This document shows, in pieces, positions 1 to 11,390 of a stretch of DNA of 64,000 nucleotides. The stretch is taken from the NCBI GenBank assembly GCA_027627225.1, contig CM051033.1, forward strand, positions 12,279,558 through 12,343,557, read 5' to 3'. This DNA comes from Congeria kusceri. Its lineage: Eukaryota; Mollusca; Bivalvia; Myida; Dreissenidae. The notes under the pieces were generated by a model. That model saw only the letters and a program-made list of their open reading frames with translations. It ran no database searches and was not told where the DNA came from. A program made the translations under genes and the position numbers. Positions within the stretch are counted from its first letter, which is position 1. Each line of letters begins with the position of its first letter.

Positions 1-938
1 AATTAAAGTCAATTTCACTGTTAGAAATTAAAAGCAAAATTTTCCGTTATTTTTCTTTTATTTTGATTTAAAATCGTTAAAACAGATTTAATAACGTTCA
101 GTCTAAGTACGTGGAATGCGGCCTCTTACATACCAACGGCGCGCACCCGTCCTGTATACTGCACAGTAGCACTTTCCAGGTTTTGCCACTAACATTTTAA
201 AATCCTCCATAACTATAGTTAACGGATTAATTTACATTAATCAAATATCACAAACAAATTAGAAGTTTACCACGTGCTTCTTTGTGTAAAATAGATTAAA
301 CGTTAATCACGTGATATCCAAATACAATGATGGGAGAACAATGCAGATTATTTTGCGCCTGATGGACATTTTTGGAAACATCTATTCTTCGTAGTGGATG
401 ATGTTATGCATGAAATAATTGATGTTAACTGTTGTTTTTGTTGGAGTGTCGTTGTAAAACAGTTTGACTATAGTTTTGACACCCGAGAGAACGGGGAAAT
501 ATAAATGATCACTGAACCGTTCAATTTGTATTATACCTGTATTGCAAATTGTGTATGATGGGGCTGTGCAAAATTTGAAACCGATGCGATTTGTCATTTT
601 TGAGAAAAACGCAACCAAAAAAGGTCTAGTTGGAAGTGTCTATGGGTGTAATCCCGCCCGTGTGATTTGGTCTCAATTAGCAGAAAAGTACGTCCTTATC
701 TCTTTCATGTCATATTAACAATGCCACCACATTAAGGGAAAAGGTCGGTAATTCGACTATGTAAGACAAAATAAATGACGCACCATTTATATAACAACCG
801 TAAATCTAGTGCGAATGTTTATCTGTAAACGTTGCAAGTCGGATTGTCGCAACGTCCAAACACGTCCTTATAACGCGCGGTTTTTAATCCGTACAGGTGT
901 TCTCGCGGACATTGAAAAACAGGCTACAAACCACTTTA
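1..938. other. Intergenic, no gene seen
   Basis: AT-rich sequence with only short open frames that lack any recognisable domain or codon pattern. Nothing functional could be supported here. Confidence 0.6.
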
Positions 939-1428
939 GGCCAGAGTTTTTTTACTTCTTGTGTTACGGGAAAGCCTCACCTAAATATCCCACAAGGTAA
1001 ATAAGAATAAAATAGCAGATTAATTTTTTATTTTATTTTTATTTTTGACTATCGTAGCGGCATTCCAAATATGAAAATTAATATAATGTGAATCTTTTTT
1101 TGCTCACAGTAAAAAAAAATGCGTAAAGTGATCTCATCAATCACAAACCAAAAGCACATGAGATTTAAAAAGTGAGGTGAATTATCTAAGTCCATGAATT
1201 TGCGTCATTAAACATCATAAGAAAATGATGTAGAAATTTTTTATTCGGAATCAGTGTTCAAATTAAACATATTTTTAGAATTAAAAAAATCTTATTTTTC
1301 GTATTTTATTGATATTATTTTTTTCCGAAGCCCATATTTTTCACTTTTCTTTTAATTCTTATTGTTCCCCTCTGGTGTTCATCTATTCAGAAATTTCCCG
1401 TAACACAAGAAATAAAAAAACTCTGGCC
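939..1428. mobile_element. Harbinger-like MITE, 490 bp
   Basis: The two ends are inverted repeats of about 35 bp with one mismatch. The left arm begins ggccagagttttttta and the right arm ends with its complement, aaaaaaactctggcc. The element is flanked by the trinucleotide TTA on both sides (936-938 and 1429-1431), the target duplication typical of PIF/Harbinger transposons. The interior is AT-rich with no transposase frame, so this is a non-autonomous copy. The repeats and the duplication are read directly; the superfamily is inferred from the 3-bp TTA duplication and the GGCC terminus. Confidence 0.75.
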
Positions 1429-1431
1429 TTA

Positions 1432-3418
1432 TTTAGTCGGCAGCCACTCACGATGTTTGTTCGGGGATTTCAAAAAGATTGACAACGAGAAGAAATTTCT
1501 TGTATCGCGATTTGCCACGATTCCTGTATATTTTCACCACCCCGAAAGCCTGGGAAAAGTAAACAAACCGCGACACTCAATGAGTCACGTGACCATTATG
1601 TAAATAAGATTACAGCCACGTGACTTTATGTACAAAACGTCATCGGAGCACGCGCGCGTATGTAAACAGGTAGATATGACTGCTCATCTACTCTTTTTGT
1701 TGACTTTCCCATTGAGTGGGGTGTGATTTATCTGCGATAAAATACTATTGAACTTGATTACTCCGTAGCTGACGCGTATCGAATTTACAAGCGTCAGAAA
1801 AGCAACGGGTAGCGATGTTTCCGGGTAGCATATCAGCCGCAAACACGCACATTTTGATGTGGGGATGGACAGACGATCGAACAGCCCATGTGGGGGTGGA
1901 CAGACGATCGAACAGCCCGCGGGTGGGATGTAGGTAGAGTAAATATCAGAGTGAAAATATCCCGGTTCGGTGTATACTGTAAAAAAAAAATCCCGTAAAA
2001 GAATACGGGAGAACTTCTGACAGCTAGTTTTTAGGATTTATAGGTCTACAGTAGCACTTATAATAACTTATAATGGTAATGTAAACCAATAGTCCGATCC
2101 ATGCAGAAACTGTAGAGGTTATTTGCAGTAAAATTTAATGTAAATAGGAAGTGACTTTTTTACGGTCCATATCGTAAATTGTACGTATAAGTCCTGGGAA
2201 CCAGTCATAAATTTGGCTGTGTGTGAACAGGTCGCTTTAAAAGAAAAAAGTCAATAAGGAACAGAGGCATTCAGTGGTTTATGCTTACCAAAAATATTCG
2301 CGCACAACAGTCACCAAAAACGTCACATACATCAACAGAAACATCAAACAGTTCACACTGACATTTATACCGGATATATTTTCATTAACCCGTTCGATTT
2401 CATTGATAAAACATTTAGCGTCCATAAATCAAACTGAAAGCTCCCATTAAGACGCCGCCTTATTGATCAATATTAATTCAGTCATCGAAGGGAAATGTTT
2501 TCACGAACGTGCCCGTCTCAGTTTGTAAGAACTCCCTTATCTGCCCTTGCGGCCCCGGTTTCTATTGATAGTTATGACCCCTGACAATTATGCACGGACA
2601 AGGTGACATAGAACCCCCCGGAGTCGTTGACCCCCGCCCCCCACCCGACCCTTTATTACTGACCCTCACGAAGATCAAGCCTATATCCCTAGCCAATGCA
2701 AATAGATATGGACATTTAGAAATAATATAATCTCCTGGACTAAATGCAGACGCACGCACGCTGCACGACGAAGTGTTTTGTTATATTTTTATTATTTTTA
2801 TTTTATTGCATCCTTTTGCTTGACAACTTTTGTTTCCATCAGAAATATTTTGATCAAAGAAAATCGAAATTTGATTTGATGTTTATTGTGCGTCCGATAC
2901 CAGTGTCCGATACAAATTGTGGTCAAAAGGGTAAACTTTAAAAAAAAATTTGGATCGATATTAGAAACACTTTATGCATGAAATCGGAGTCACAAGAAGC
3001 ATATTTCGAGAAATGTATGTTCCATGTTCCAAATTCAAAACAGATGGCAAAGCTGTGAACCTTTATTTAGTGATTACCCATGAAATATGAAAGATCTATA
3101 TCTCATGTATAGTATATAATACATAATGTCATTTCGTTATTATTGTCGTTTTGGAATATGAGACAAAACATCTGCAAGTCAATATGTAAATAGCGTAAAA
3201 CATCACATTAAATTATCCAACATAATCAATGTAGAAATGCCAAAGCGACGACTGCTTTTTTTTTTAAATACGTACACGTAGTTAATTTAGTTTTATTCCA
3301 CACAACTTCCGGTAGGCTACTTTTCAGCCCGGAGAGATTGCAACTATTTACTGTGTCTAACCCTCTGTCGAATTTTTGTTTTAGGATTGTTGATTATAAA
3401 GCAAAACATATATACAGT
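1432..3418. other. Intergenic; two TCACGTGAC-type boxes and a short tandem duplication
   Basis: No coding gene is visible. Around 1580-1625 lie two CACGTG E-boxes in a less AT-rich stretch. At 1867-1919 a 22-bp segment starting tggacagacgatcgaac occurs twice, 31 bp apart. A small hairpin with arms cccgta/tacggg lies near 1991-2008. The remainder to 3418 holds nothing recognisable. Confidence 0.5.
1579..1626. promoter_or_regulatory. Paired CACGTG E-boxes
   Basis: Two E-boxes in inverted context (gtcacgtgacc and ccacgtgac) lie about 32 bp apart. Such GTCACGTGAC-type sites bind bHLH-zip factors (USF, MITF/TFE) or bHLH repressors. There is no nearby gene to assign them to, so a regulatory role is only a possibility. 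Confidence 0.25.
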
Positions 3419-3487
3419 TCCGGTGCCGGAAATCGAGCACGGGCCGCCGGGTAAAACCAGGAATCCTAACCACTAGACCACACCGGA
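3419..3487 (-). pseudogene. tRNA-Glu pseudogene
   Basis: On the minus strand this reads as tRNA-Glu with matching acceptor ends (tccggtg/caccgga) and a good A-box. The anticodon arm has lost bases: the loop reads ttttac and its 3' strand is ccgg instead of ccagg. The T arm also carries changes. A T-run follows downstream. It is an eroded copy of the intact genes at 4324 and 40153. Confidence 0.7.
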
Positions 3488-4323
3488 TTAATGACCTTCA
3501 CGAACATATTAATGAAATATAGTAACATATTACGAACTTGAAATTTAAAACAGGAAATGGCAAAATCCGAATCAGACGACAAACTCCTCGCAGTAGTTAT
3601 TTCCCCCATTGGTACTCTTCTCAGTTACCACTGCCACCATGAGTTAAAAACTTACCGATTTTGAAGTTTTCAGGGGAGACGATTATGGGGAGATTGAAGA
3701 TTTGTTTTGTACACAATTTTAATTTTACATTTATGTTTTTGTAACAATGACACAGACATGTCGCATTATTGGTCCAGGTATAAATATTAAGAATTAAAAA
3801 AAAAATATAAAAAAAATAATTAATTAATTAATTAATAAACACATAACAACGCAAGGATTTTACGTTGTCCATGTTTTTATCATGTGCTTGTCTACGATTT
3901 TAATTCGCGCCAAGTGTTTGCCTATGGTCACGTGGATTTCGTGCCGGCAGGGATTTCAACCAGCTATGCTGGGACACAGTTTAATCTCTGCGCGGAGGTT
4001 GATCATTTGAACCTTGTAGAACTAAATAAATATTTGAATTTGAGAAGCATTATCGATTAAGAAATTTAAAACATAGCCATGCATTGTCAAGACACGAATT
4101 ATCGTTGATAAACACTCTAGACTCTTAAGAATTGTTTTTATTCCAACATGTGGTTGCTAGTATGCCAATTGATAAAAATGGCAGTTTTAATTATATTGAT
4201 TTACAAGTGTTATGTTTTAAATTTAAAATACACCCGTTCAAACAATAAACGAACATATTACAAATTATTTCAATAAAATAATACAGCAAAATCATTAGTA
4301 CACAGACGGCAAAAAGAAAATAT
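3488..4323. other. Intergenic, AT-rich, with (AATT)n tract
   Basis: No gene is seen. A short (taat)n tract occupies about 3816-3836 after an A-rich stretch. The rest is unremarkable. Confidence 0.5.
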
Positions 4324-4394
4324 TCCGGTGCCGGGAATCGAACCCGGGCCGCCTGGGTGAAAACCAGGAATCCTAACCACTAGACCACACCGGA
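4324..4394 (-). tRNA. tRNA-Glu (anticodon UUC)
   Basis: The 71-nt minus-strand gene folds into a full cloverleaf: acceptor tccggtg pairs with caccgga, and the anticodon stem cctgg pairs with ccagg around a ttttcac loop, giving anticodon TTC. The A-box (tggtctagtggttagga) and B-box (ggttcgattcc) are intact. A T-rich stretch (ttttcttttt on the minus strand) follows within 10 nt and would end Pol III transcription. It is identical in the readable arms to the gene at 40153. Confidence 0.93.
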
Positions 4395-4461
4395 TTGCTA
4401 TTAAAATTAAACTATGGTTAATTACACCATTTTATATTTAAAAAATTATTTTCGATTTAGA

Positions 4462-4578
4462 GTTGTTTATCGGCTAATAAACAACTATTTGGAGTTCTGA
4501 TGCGTATGAATTAAACCGCGAGGGCGTTAATATACCGCATCAGAACGACAAATCGGTGTTTATTAGCTGATAAACAAC
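4462..4578. mobile_element. Palindromic mini-element, about 117 bp
   Basis: Two arms of about 43 bp (left starts gttgtttatcggctaataaa; right ends gctgataaacaac) are inverted copies of each other with a few mismatches, around a spacer of about 30 nt that contains ccgcgagggcg. As DNA or RNA this would fold into one long hairpin. It looks like a tiny fold-back MITE. No clear target duplication was seen. Confidence 0.55.
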
Positions 4579-5186
4579 GAAAATGCGAAACTTATTTCGA
4601 TTCTAACATGACCTGGCAACATTTTCTGCAATTACAATGCGAACTATATTTTACAGTTTCGGAACTATTTTTCAACTTGTTAATTGGTAGTTTAACAAGG
4701 GCGGATGTTCTTTGTCTATAGAAAACTCTGCGCGTTTCATATTAGAATAGTTGAATGATTAGATACAGTTTACTAATTACTAATACTGCTAGATTATTAA
4801 ATCTGCTTCGTATAATGGTACATGTAATATACAATCTCCTATTATTGTGATATAACTAACGGACATTTGAAAACAAAATTGTAAAACACGGTAATAACCG
4901 CATACCTTGTAACTGACGATCTCAGGCCTTTCAGAAATAATGTCAGGGGCCCTGTCTTATCAATGATCTTAGGACAAGTTTAAGTAACGACTGAATGTTG
5001 AAGTTAAAAAAAAAAGACTTTTATGATCAGTATGTTCCTGAAAGAAGGACAGGTGAAGGATACCAAGGAAATGAATAGAATTACTGAAATAAAGTAACCA
5101 TAGATGTTGGTGCTTAGCATTTATGCTTCTTCGAAAATTGTATCGTAATGTAAATATGCCCTACGATGTTTAATAAGACGGGTCCA
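4579..5186. other. Intergenic, no gene seen
   Basis: AT-rich; short frames only. Nothing further is recognised. Confidence 0.5.
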
Positions 5187-5766
5187 GGGCCCGTATTCTA
5201 AAAGCTTCTTACGGAAAACTGAAGTTAATTTCTTAAATTCATAAAATTCCTTAAGTCTGTAGCCGCTTCATTGACAGGTCTTTTGACGTGAAAATGTTTA
5301 AATAAGTAAATATTGCTTAGATGTTTAGAATGTTACCCTTTAGTAAGGCGTAAATCAAAAATATGTTTGTTTCAGGTAACCCGACCTACCGTAAAAAATG
5401 CCCCGACCCTAGAACATTTTATTGGGTGTGTCAGATACATTTTTGGTTTATTTACCTTTTTCAATAATTAAATGCATTTTTGGATAAATAAGTGTTTTGT
5501 TTTGATAGTATCCACTTATAAACAATGTTTAAGGATATTACTGACAAGTTCTGAATATTTATTCAGTTTTAGAATCTTCAAATTGACGATTTACCAAAAA
5601 AAAAATCCCGACCTACCTACCCTAATTGTTTTGGGCATGTTACCTGAAACAAACATACTTTTTTTTCCGCTTAACAAAATCATTGGATATCACTTTGAAA
5701 TTTGTATCTTTAATTTTCACTTAAGTCCAACCTAAGTTAAGATTTCCCTTACGAGCTTTGTGACGT
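5187..5766. repeat. Dispersed gggcccgtattc-type repeat, interrupted
   Basis: The sequence starts gggcccgtattctaaaag and ends near ttacgagctttgtgacg. The copy at 16868-17122 matches the two outer parts: tgcttagatgtttag against tgcttaaatatttca, and cctaagttaagatttccctt against a near-identical right part. This copy is split by the element at 5362-5657. Related fragments occur at 36981, 39320, 41130 and 63793. There is no coding capacity; it is probably a non-autonomous DNA transposon. Confidence 0.6.
5362..5657. mobile_element. TA-flanked MITE nested in the 5187-5766 repeat
   Basis: Perfect 17-bp terminal inverted repeats (tgtttgtttcaggtaac) are each bordered by TA, the target duplication of Tc1/mariner elements. 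The body is about 290 bp, has no transposase, and carries the phrase cccgacctacc near both ends. The related repeat at 16868-17122 lacks this insertion, which supports mobility. Confidence 0.75.
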
Positions 5767-5910
5767 ATACGTGTACAGTTGATGTTATATTATAATTGTA
5801 TAATTGAAGTTTTATATATTTATTATTTGACCGTCTAACATGGCAAATATGTTAAAGTTATGTAATAGCATTCATGAGTCATGCTGCACACTTATTCAAA
5901 ATAAGATAAA

Positions 5911-7050
5911 ACAAGAGGGCCATGATGACCCAAAGCGCTCACCTGAGAACTGGTACAGATGAAGACCATACTGTTGTGACAGGTTTGAAAATTAAGGTAT
6001 CTGAACAATACGCAAAGGGGGATAGGATCGATTTTATTTCAAACATCGGTAAGTGAGATGGGCTAACTAAAGTACGAGTTGGGTAGTGGATGTGCGTTTT
6101 CTTTTGCTAATGGTTCTCAAATCACTTTTCTCGATATTCTTACCTGACCCTTATTCTTTAAGTCAGTGACAATTCTGGAAAATGAAGAAACAGTAGATTT
6201 TGATCTTTTTCGCAGACAGTTTTGGAGAACTAGTTGCAATGCGATAATTGCGATGGCTATGCTATAAGGTCAAGTTTTGCTTTTTTAAAATAATTTTCTG
6301 TCCAATGATGATACATGATGTTAACGCACACTCTGAAGCCATCAATATTGAATGTACAAATAACTGCATGCAACTGTTGGAAATCAAATTTTATCAATTA
6401 ATTTTTACGGTCATACGCAAGCTATGTAAGTTTGGTCAACATTGAATAAAAAATGTGTGCAAGCCAATCATTGATAACTTGTTTATGATTTTTCCACACA
6501 CAAGGGGCAATAACTCCGGTGTTTCTGGTCCGATCTTGCTTTTATTCGACTTCAAATGTTATCTCACGGTCATAGACAAACTGTGCAAGATTGGCGAAGA
6601 TGGGATGAAAAATGAACTCTCAATGCTGAATCATGTCCATTTTTGTATATTTTTTTTATAAACAAAGGGCAAAAACTCAGGTATTTGAAACACGTTCTGG
6701 CCCATTGTTGGTGTCTACTGAGATGTGATGGTCATACACAAACTGTGAAAGTTTGTTTAAGATTGGATGGAAAATAAAATCTTTATTTTGTAAAAAGGCA
6801 TTTTTGCACGTTTTTGCATGAAATTGGGGCAATAACTCTAGTGTTCTGGTGTGATCTGGCCCAATAACGATCCCGTCCGAGATTTTATGGTCATACATAA
6901 ACTGTGCAAGTTTGGTTAAGATTGGATAAAAAGTGAAGTCTTCAGCGTGAGAACGAGACAAATTGTTGACGGCACACGCACGACGGACGACGCAGGAGAG
7001 GTCCCCTATACCAATAGCTCACCTAGCACTTCGTGCTCAGGTGAGCTAAA
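5911..7050. repeat. Mollusc 'agggccatgatgaccc' element with ~160-bp internal period
   Basis: The element opens with acaagagggccatgatgacc and gcgctcacctgag, and closes with cttcgtgctcaggtgagcta, so its ends share the inverted word ctcacctgag/ctcaggtgag. Inside, the phrase ggtcatacacaaactgtgcaa plus flanking sequence recurs near 6411, 6568, 6730 and 6890, a period of 157-162 bp. The short frames inside repeat with this period and are not genes. From memory this resembles a repeat that is very common in bivalves and other lophotrochozoans; the family name is not known to me. Confidence 0.65.
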
Positions 7051-7059
7051 AAAAATACT

Positions 7060-7130
7060 TCCTGTGCCGGGAATCGAACCCGGGTCGCCTGGGTGAAAAC
7101 CAGACATGCTAACCACTACACCACCCCGGA
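7060..7130 (-). pseudogene. tRNA-Glu-like copy with damaged acceptor
   Basis: The minus-strand cloverleaf has a TTC anticodon loop, and the A- and B-boxes are present. The acceptor stem (tccgggg against cacagga) has at least two mismatches, and the D and anticodon stems carry substitutions. A run of eight T follows directly. It starts only about 10 nt from the end of the 5911-7050 element. It may be transcribed but is unlikely to give a charged tRNA. Confidence 0.65.
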
Positions 7131-7221
7131 GTCTTGTTGCTTAACATTTATTTATTGAGCATAATAAGGTTGCACATTTGATTGACATACTTTGAGCAAG
7201 TTATTACAAAGATACGTCGAA

Positions 7222-7288
7222 ATTGCATTCATCGAACCCTGAATGCCGGCATCAAATCCGAGAATTCTAACTACTATATCACACCGGA
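7222..7288 (-). pseudogene. tRNA-Glu relic
   Basis: On the minus strand a decayed version of the same tRNA is visible: tccggtgtgatatagtagtt at the 5' end and gggttcgatgaa near the B-box. The anticodon stem is destroyed. Confidence 0.5.
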
Positions 7289-8758
7289 TCCGTGTTAACG
7301 TTTGTGTTACTGTTAATGATTGGATTTTCTGATAGAAGTTGTCAACAAAAAAATCTGTTATTAATGTACATTCCGACATATTTGCTTTTATTTATTTATA
7401 AATAAGTACATTGTATTTATTTTACTTCCCAGCTAAAGGGGACGCGTCTATTTGTTTTTCAACTATATAGGCAATTAACTCACTGAAGCGTGTTTGTGCC
7501 CACTCGGGACTAAATGCAGGTTATACTCGTTAACTGTTATTTATAATTGACAACATAGTATACAGATCTCGGAACATACAAAACTGTTCCAGTCATGCAC
7601 CTATCAATGATTTCCCCCAGGGAGGAGCGGGGGGCATATACCGGACTTTAGACTGAAAGCGATTCCTGACAGGTGGGAATTTGACATACCAAATGATTCG
7701 GGGTCCCGGTCAAATAGACATTGTTCGGATTTTAAATCCCGGTTTGACAGGTGCATCATATTTTTATCACAGAAGATTGCATACAAACTTGTCACTTATT
7801 ATTATTCATTCAAAATATTACGAGAACAATAAACAGGTGACAGACGACGGATGTTCAACAGTATAATCAATTTGTACATCCAACGGAACGACTTACTGAC
7901 ATTCGTAATTTGCTTACTCGTTAAATATTGACAGACCGGCGCGATTCCGCAGCACTACTGTCCTGACCATCATGACCCTCCCATAGACCCACCAGACTGC
8001 TTCCTTTACAAACAGTTTTATGCGAAAAACCAACAAAAATGCGCGCAGGGAAGGTTTCCGAACTCGGTTTAGCCCTTTACCAAACACGGTGACATTTGGC
8101 AACTTGTTCCATGTTGACATTTTGTCGAGCACTGAGCGAGTCTTTAATCCAGTATTCTACTCCTCCAATCGATTAAGACAGACTGTAAGTTATTTTTAAA
8201 AAATCCTATACTTTTTCCATTCAATGATTTGATTGTCACGTCGTGTTCAGAACAAATACGTTTTGAATGTTTTCTATGGAAACTAATTATACAATTATAC
8301 CTGTTCGATTCCCCCCCCCCCCCCCCCCCAATGTCAACAAAACCCGACTGACTTAATTAACCGAAAGTTGGTCAAATGAAAAGAAAGGTTAATTTCTATT
8401 TTCGAAGTTGTATGTTTTTGACATCTGCTTTCAACACTCGAAAGTAAAAGGTAAATCCATAAACAAGCAAAAATGATGAGTCTTTTATGATTTAATTGAG
8501 ATGAAATTACATGCATTGTTAATCAAGTTCCTTGAAATAAACTTCGTTAATCACTGTTGATACCGATTATCGTTAAGAATTTCTTGATGTCATTTGACAT
8601 GTGGTTAAATATATTCAAAGATCTATAAATAAGCAATACTATGTTAATTGATCTCTTATATATCCTAAGACAGAATAAAAATCGTAATAAAATGGACTTC
8701 CAATAATGTTAAATTATATCAGTTAGTTAATTATAAGACTATATCGATAGTTAATTAG
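7289..8758. other. Intergenic with a 19-nt C run
   Basis: No gene is seen. A run of 19 C lies at 8311-8329. Short frames here have no domain features. Confidence 0.5.
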
Positions 8759-8832
8759 AGGGGGAGGGAGGGAGGGAGGGAGAGAGGAAGGAAGGAAGGA
8801 AGGAAGGAAGGAAGGAAGGAAGGAAGGAAGGA

Positions 8833-8920
<88 letters not shown>

Positions 8921-8938
8921 GAAGAAGAAGAAGAAGGA
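8759..8938. repeat. Purine microsatellite (GGGA)n(GGAA)n(GAAA)n(GAA)n
   Basis: An uninterrupted polypurine strand of about 180 nt shifts from ggga to ggaa to gaaa to gaa units. The complementary strand yields a Ser/Phe/Leu-rich frame that is only the repeat translated. Such tracts can form triplex DNA and are length-variable. Confidence 0.95.
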
Positions 8939-9076
8939 TAACGATGATGATCGTTCAGATTTGTACAAAAAATGTACGTTTATTCTCCGCTGGGAGATTC
9001 AAGCGTGTGTCTAGGCGAATTTTGCATTCTTAGAGGTTAATAGGTGTTTTAATATTTAATTATAAATTACTAGCAT

Positions 9077-9900
9077 ATGCGCGACCTTCGCCATTTAAAT
9101 AATGATATCAACAGTCAAACGAATGTCGGAATTCACAGAAAACAGCTCGAACAATGGGTAATAATGGGAAATAATGACGGTTTTATCTCGTGTCGCACCC
9201 TACAAAGCACCGTGATAATGACCAGTGACCTTCGACCCGCGTGCGGGCTGACCTTTGGTCCCGATCTCGCGCGCTCGGGTCATCACAGGCATTAGGGGTC
9301 AGGGATCACCCTCGCGTGCCCTTCGCGCGCGATATTGAAAATCAGCACGTAAAGCGTTGAAGACAATCGAAAGAAAAACAGACGCCCTCTAGCAGGACGG
9401 GAAAGGGCACGAGAAATGGAAAACAGAATAAATGAGTCGATTGTTGTCAATTATTGACGCTAATCCATCTTCCCTACGGGACACCCTTAAGAGCTAATAT
9501 TCCATTTAATGTCCGCGAAAAGAAGATGGTCTTTAATGCTTGCGGCATCTAAGCGAAAAGGGTCCTTTAAGATTGTTTCGGGATTAAGGGCGCAGTTAAG
9601 GGTTCAGTGGCGGTGAAGCGCGTGAAAATGGGTGGACATCGCAGTCCGGTGGATTAGGCAAGGGGCCGCCGATTGCAGACAATATTCGGGCCCCTTTTGG
9701 TTCTTGTGTCAGATTGCCGCGTTGTATAAGAATAAATTGCTGAATCCGTGTCCATCAATATGCACGTGCCCAATGCGGCGGAAGGATCTGCACTGACACG
9801 GGCGGCTATGTCTGTCAACGGTGTCAAGTTTCCGTGGCAGCTGATGGAATGTTCCCGGCAGTTTCCCAATTCAGCTTTCTTGATTGGTCATAAAGTATCA
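9077..9900. promoter_or_regulatory. Candidate cis-regulatory block
   Basis: Base composition here is clearly more balanced than in the flanks, and no repeat or long frame explains it. It holds CACGTG (near 9764), a CAGCTG followed by tggaatgt (near 9838-9850), and several cgcg-rich words. A regulatory role is inference only. Confidence 0.25.
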
Positions 9901-11078
9901 CGGCCGATGAACGCGCGTGCAAAATAGCTATGCGGGCTTTTCACAATTATGACAAAATGGTGCACTCTGTACAGAATAACTTAACTATAACTAGAAACCA
10001 TTCGGAAAGATTAGTCTACTGCCCATGTAGCTCAGTCCCACGTGTTGTGCAAATAATGAGTTACACACTACTATAAAGTGGAAATTTCCCCTATCTCCAA
10101 ATAAGTATCCTAGGTATAAAAGATCTCGAGTAGAATAGCAGGGTGCTCCACTCGGCTCGTTTTGCCCCCCCCCCCACCCCCCCCTGCTGCCTCTCTGGGC
10201 TGGTCATTACAGAATGTATAATTATTTTTTTAATTAAACATACTTTTGCAAATATTCAACTATAAATGTATAGTCTATACTTAAATGCTTAATCAGACGC
10301 ATTAGACATTAAAACCATGGATTTAGCAAATTTTTTAAGAAAATGTTCGGTTTGCCCCCTGCTCCTTTTTAGCACCATCATATTCCTTTTTAGATCCTAG
10401 ATCTTTCCCTACATTCTTTAAAATTTTCTGGGCCCTTGCGGTGATCCGCATCACCACCAAAATATTATCATGTGTTCATGCGTGCATGTCCGACCTTTCC
10501 TACAAATATACTGCAAGCAAATATGTTAACTACTTTTTACTTAAAGTTATTCAATAACAAACATACACAACTAACGCCATTAAATACAAAACCTTCGTGA
10601 AGGAAGTAACAAATAGGCAACACTAGGCAGTTTCTACATGTCTGTTAAGTTAGCCAATTACCTCATTTAGTCCAATTAGAGGTTTCTCCCTAGCCTTAAT
10701 CCTAACCCTAACCCTAGGGTTAGGGTGGGTAAATAAGCTAAATGGGTTAACATTGAAGCCCATTTACAGTACTTCATTCACATTTCATTACAGATATCTT
10801 TAAAGTACACATACTAGTACATAGTTTTCAGGTTTCTCTTTATCGATTAACTGAGCGGGAACATCACAGTTAATCGACGTCTGTTTGTCTTGAGCAAATA
10901 TCAGCTATGATTGGGCAATGTAAAATCAGCGTCATAATTCAGGCAATGTTTCAACCTTTTATATTTTCGTTGTTTCTGTCTCGTTTTATAAAAAGCAACA
11001 TCGCTAAGTGCCTGGCATCGAATCAACGTTGCAGACCAAGACCAACATGTTTAACTTTCATTGAAATGCTTGTTCCTA
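9901..11078. other. Intergenic; C run and small telomere-like palindrome
   Basis: No gene is seen. A C-rich run lies at 10165-10184 and a telomere-type palindrome at 10701-10725. Otherwise AT-rich. Confidence 0.5.
10701..10725. repeat. Head-to-head telomere-type repeats
   Basis: The sequence reads cctaa ccctaa ccctagggttaggg. Two-plus CCCTAA units face about two TTAGGG units, giving a perfect 20-bp palindrome at 10706-10725. It is very short for a telomere relic, so it may be a chance or repair-derived insertion. Confidence 0.7.
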
Positions 11079-11390
11079 GCTATGTACGGAGATTCATATT
11101 TTTAACAAATCATATTTTTTACACACCTGAGAAGAATAGGATCTCAGTTTTTATATTTTAAAGCGTGCAGAATGTGATTGGACAAAATGGGGTATGCGTG
11201 ATGATCACAAAAGCATATGACTTCATTGCAAATCCACAACTGGATGCGATCACAAACTTCACAGAAAATGTGAGGAAGAAACCGTGATGTGTGAAGAATA
11301 AGATCTCAATGTTCACACCTTTGAAGAATGAGATCCTATATTTATCAGACATGAAAAATATGATTTGTGAAAAATATTGTCCTACATAGC
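11079..11390. mobile_element. MITE family 2, copy A (about 310 bp)
   Basis: The ends are inverted: gctatgta...catattttt on the left and its complement, ending cctacatagc, on the right. The body shares long matches with 20283-20587 and 59185-59475, including gaatgtgattgg, ggggtatgcgtg and ctggatgcgatcacaaac. There is no transposase. Confidence 0.75.

Noticed and set aside
8723..8968. 81-aa Ser/Phe/Leu frame
   Set aside because: Translation of the GAAA/GGAA microsatellite.
9477..9491. gggacaccctt as a mariner end
   Set aside because: Only a short match with no TA border or inverted partner; likely chance.
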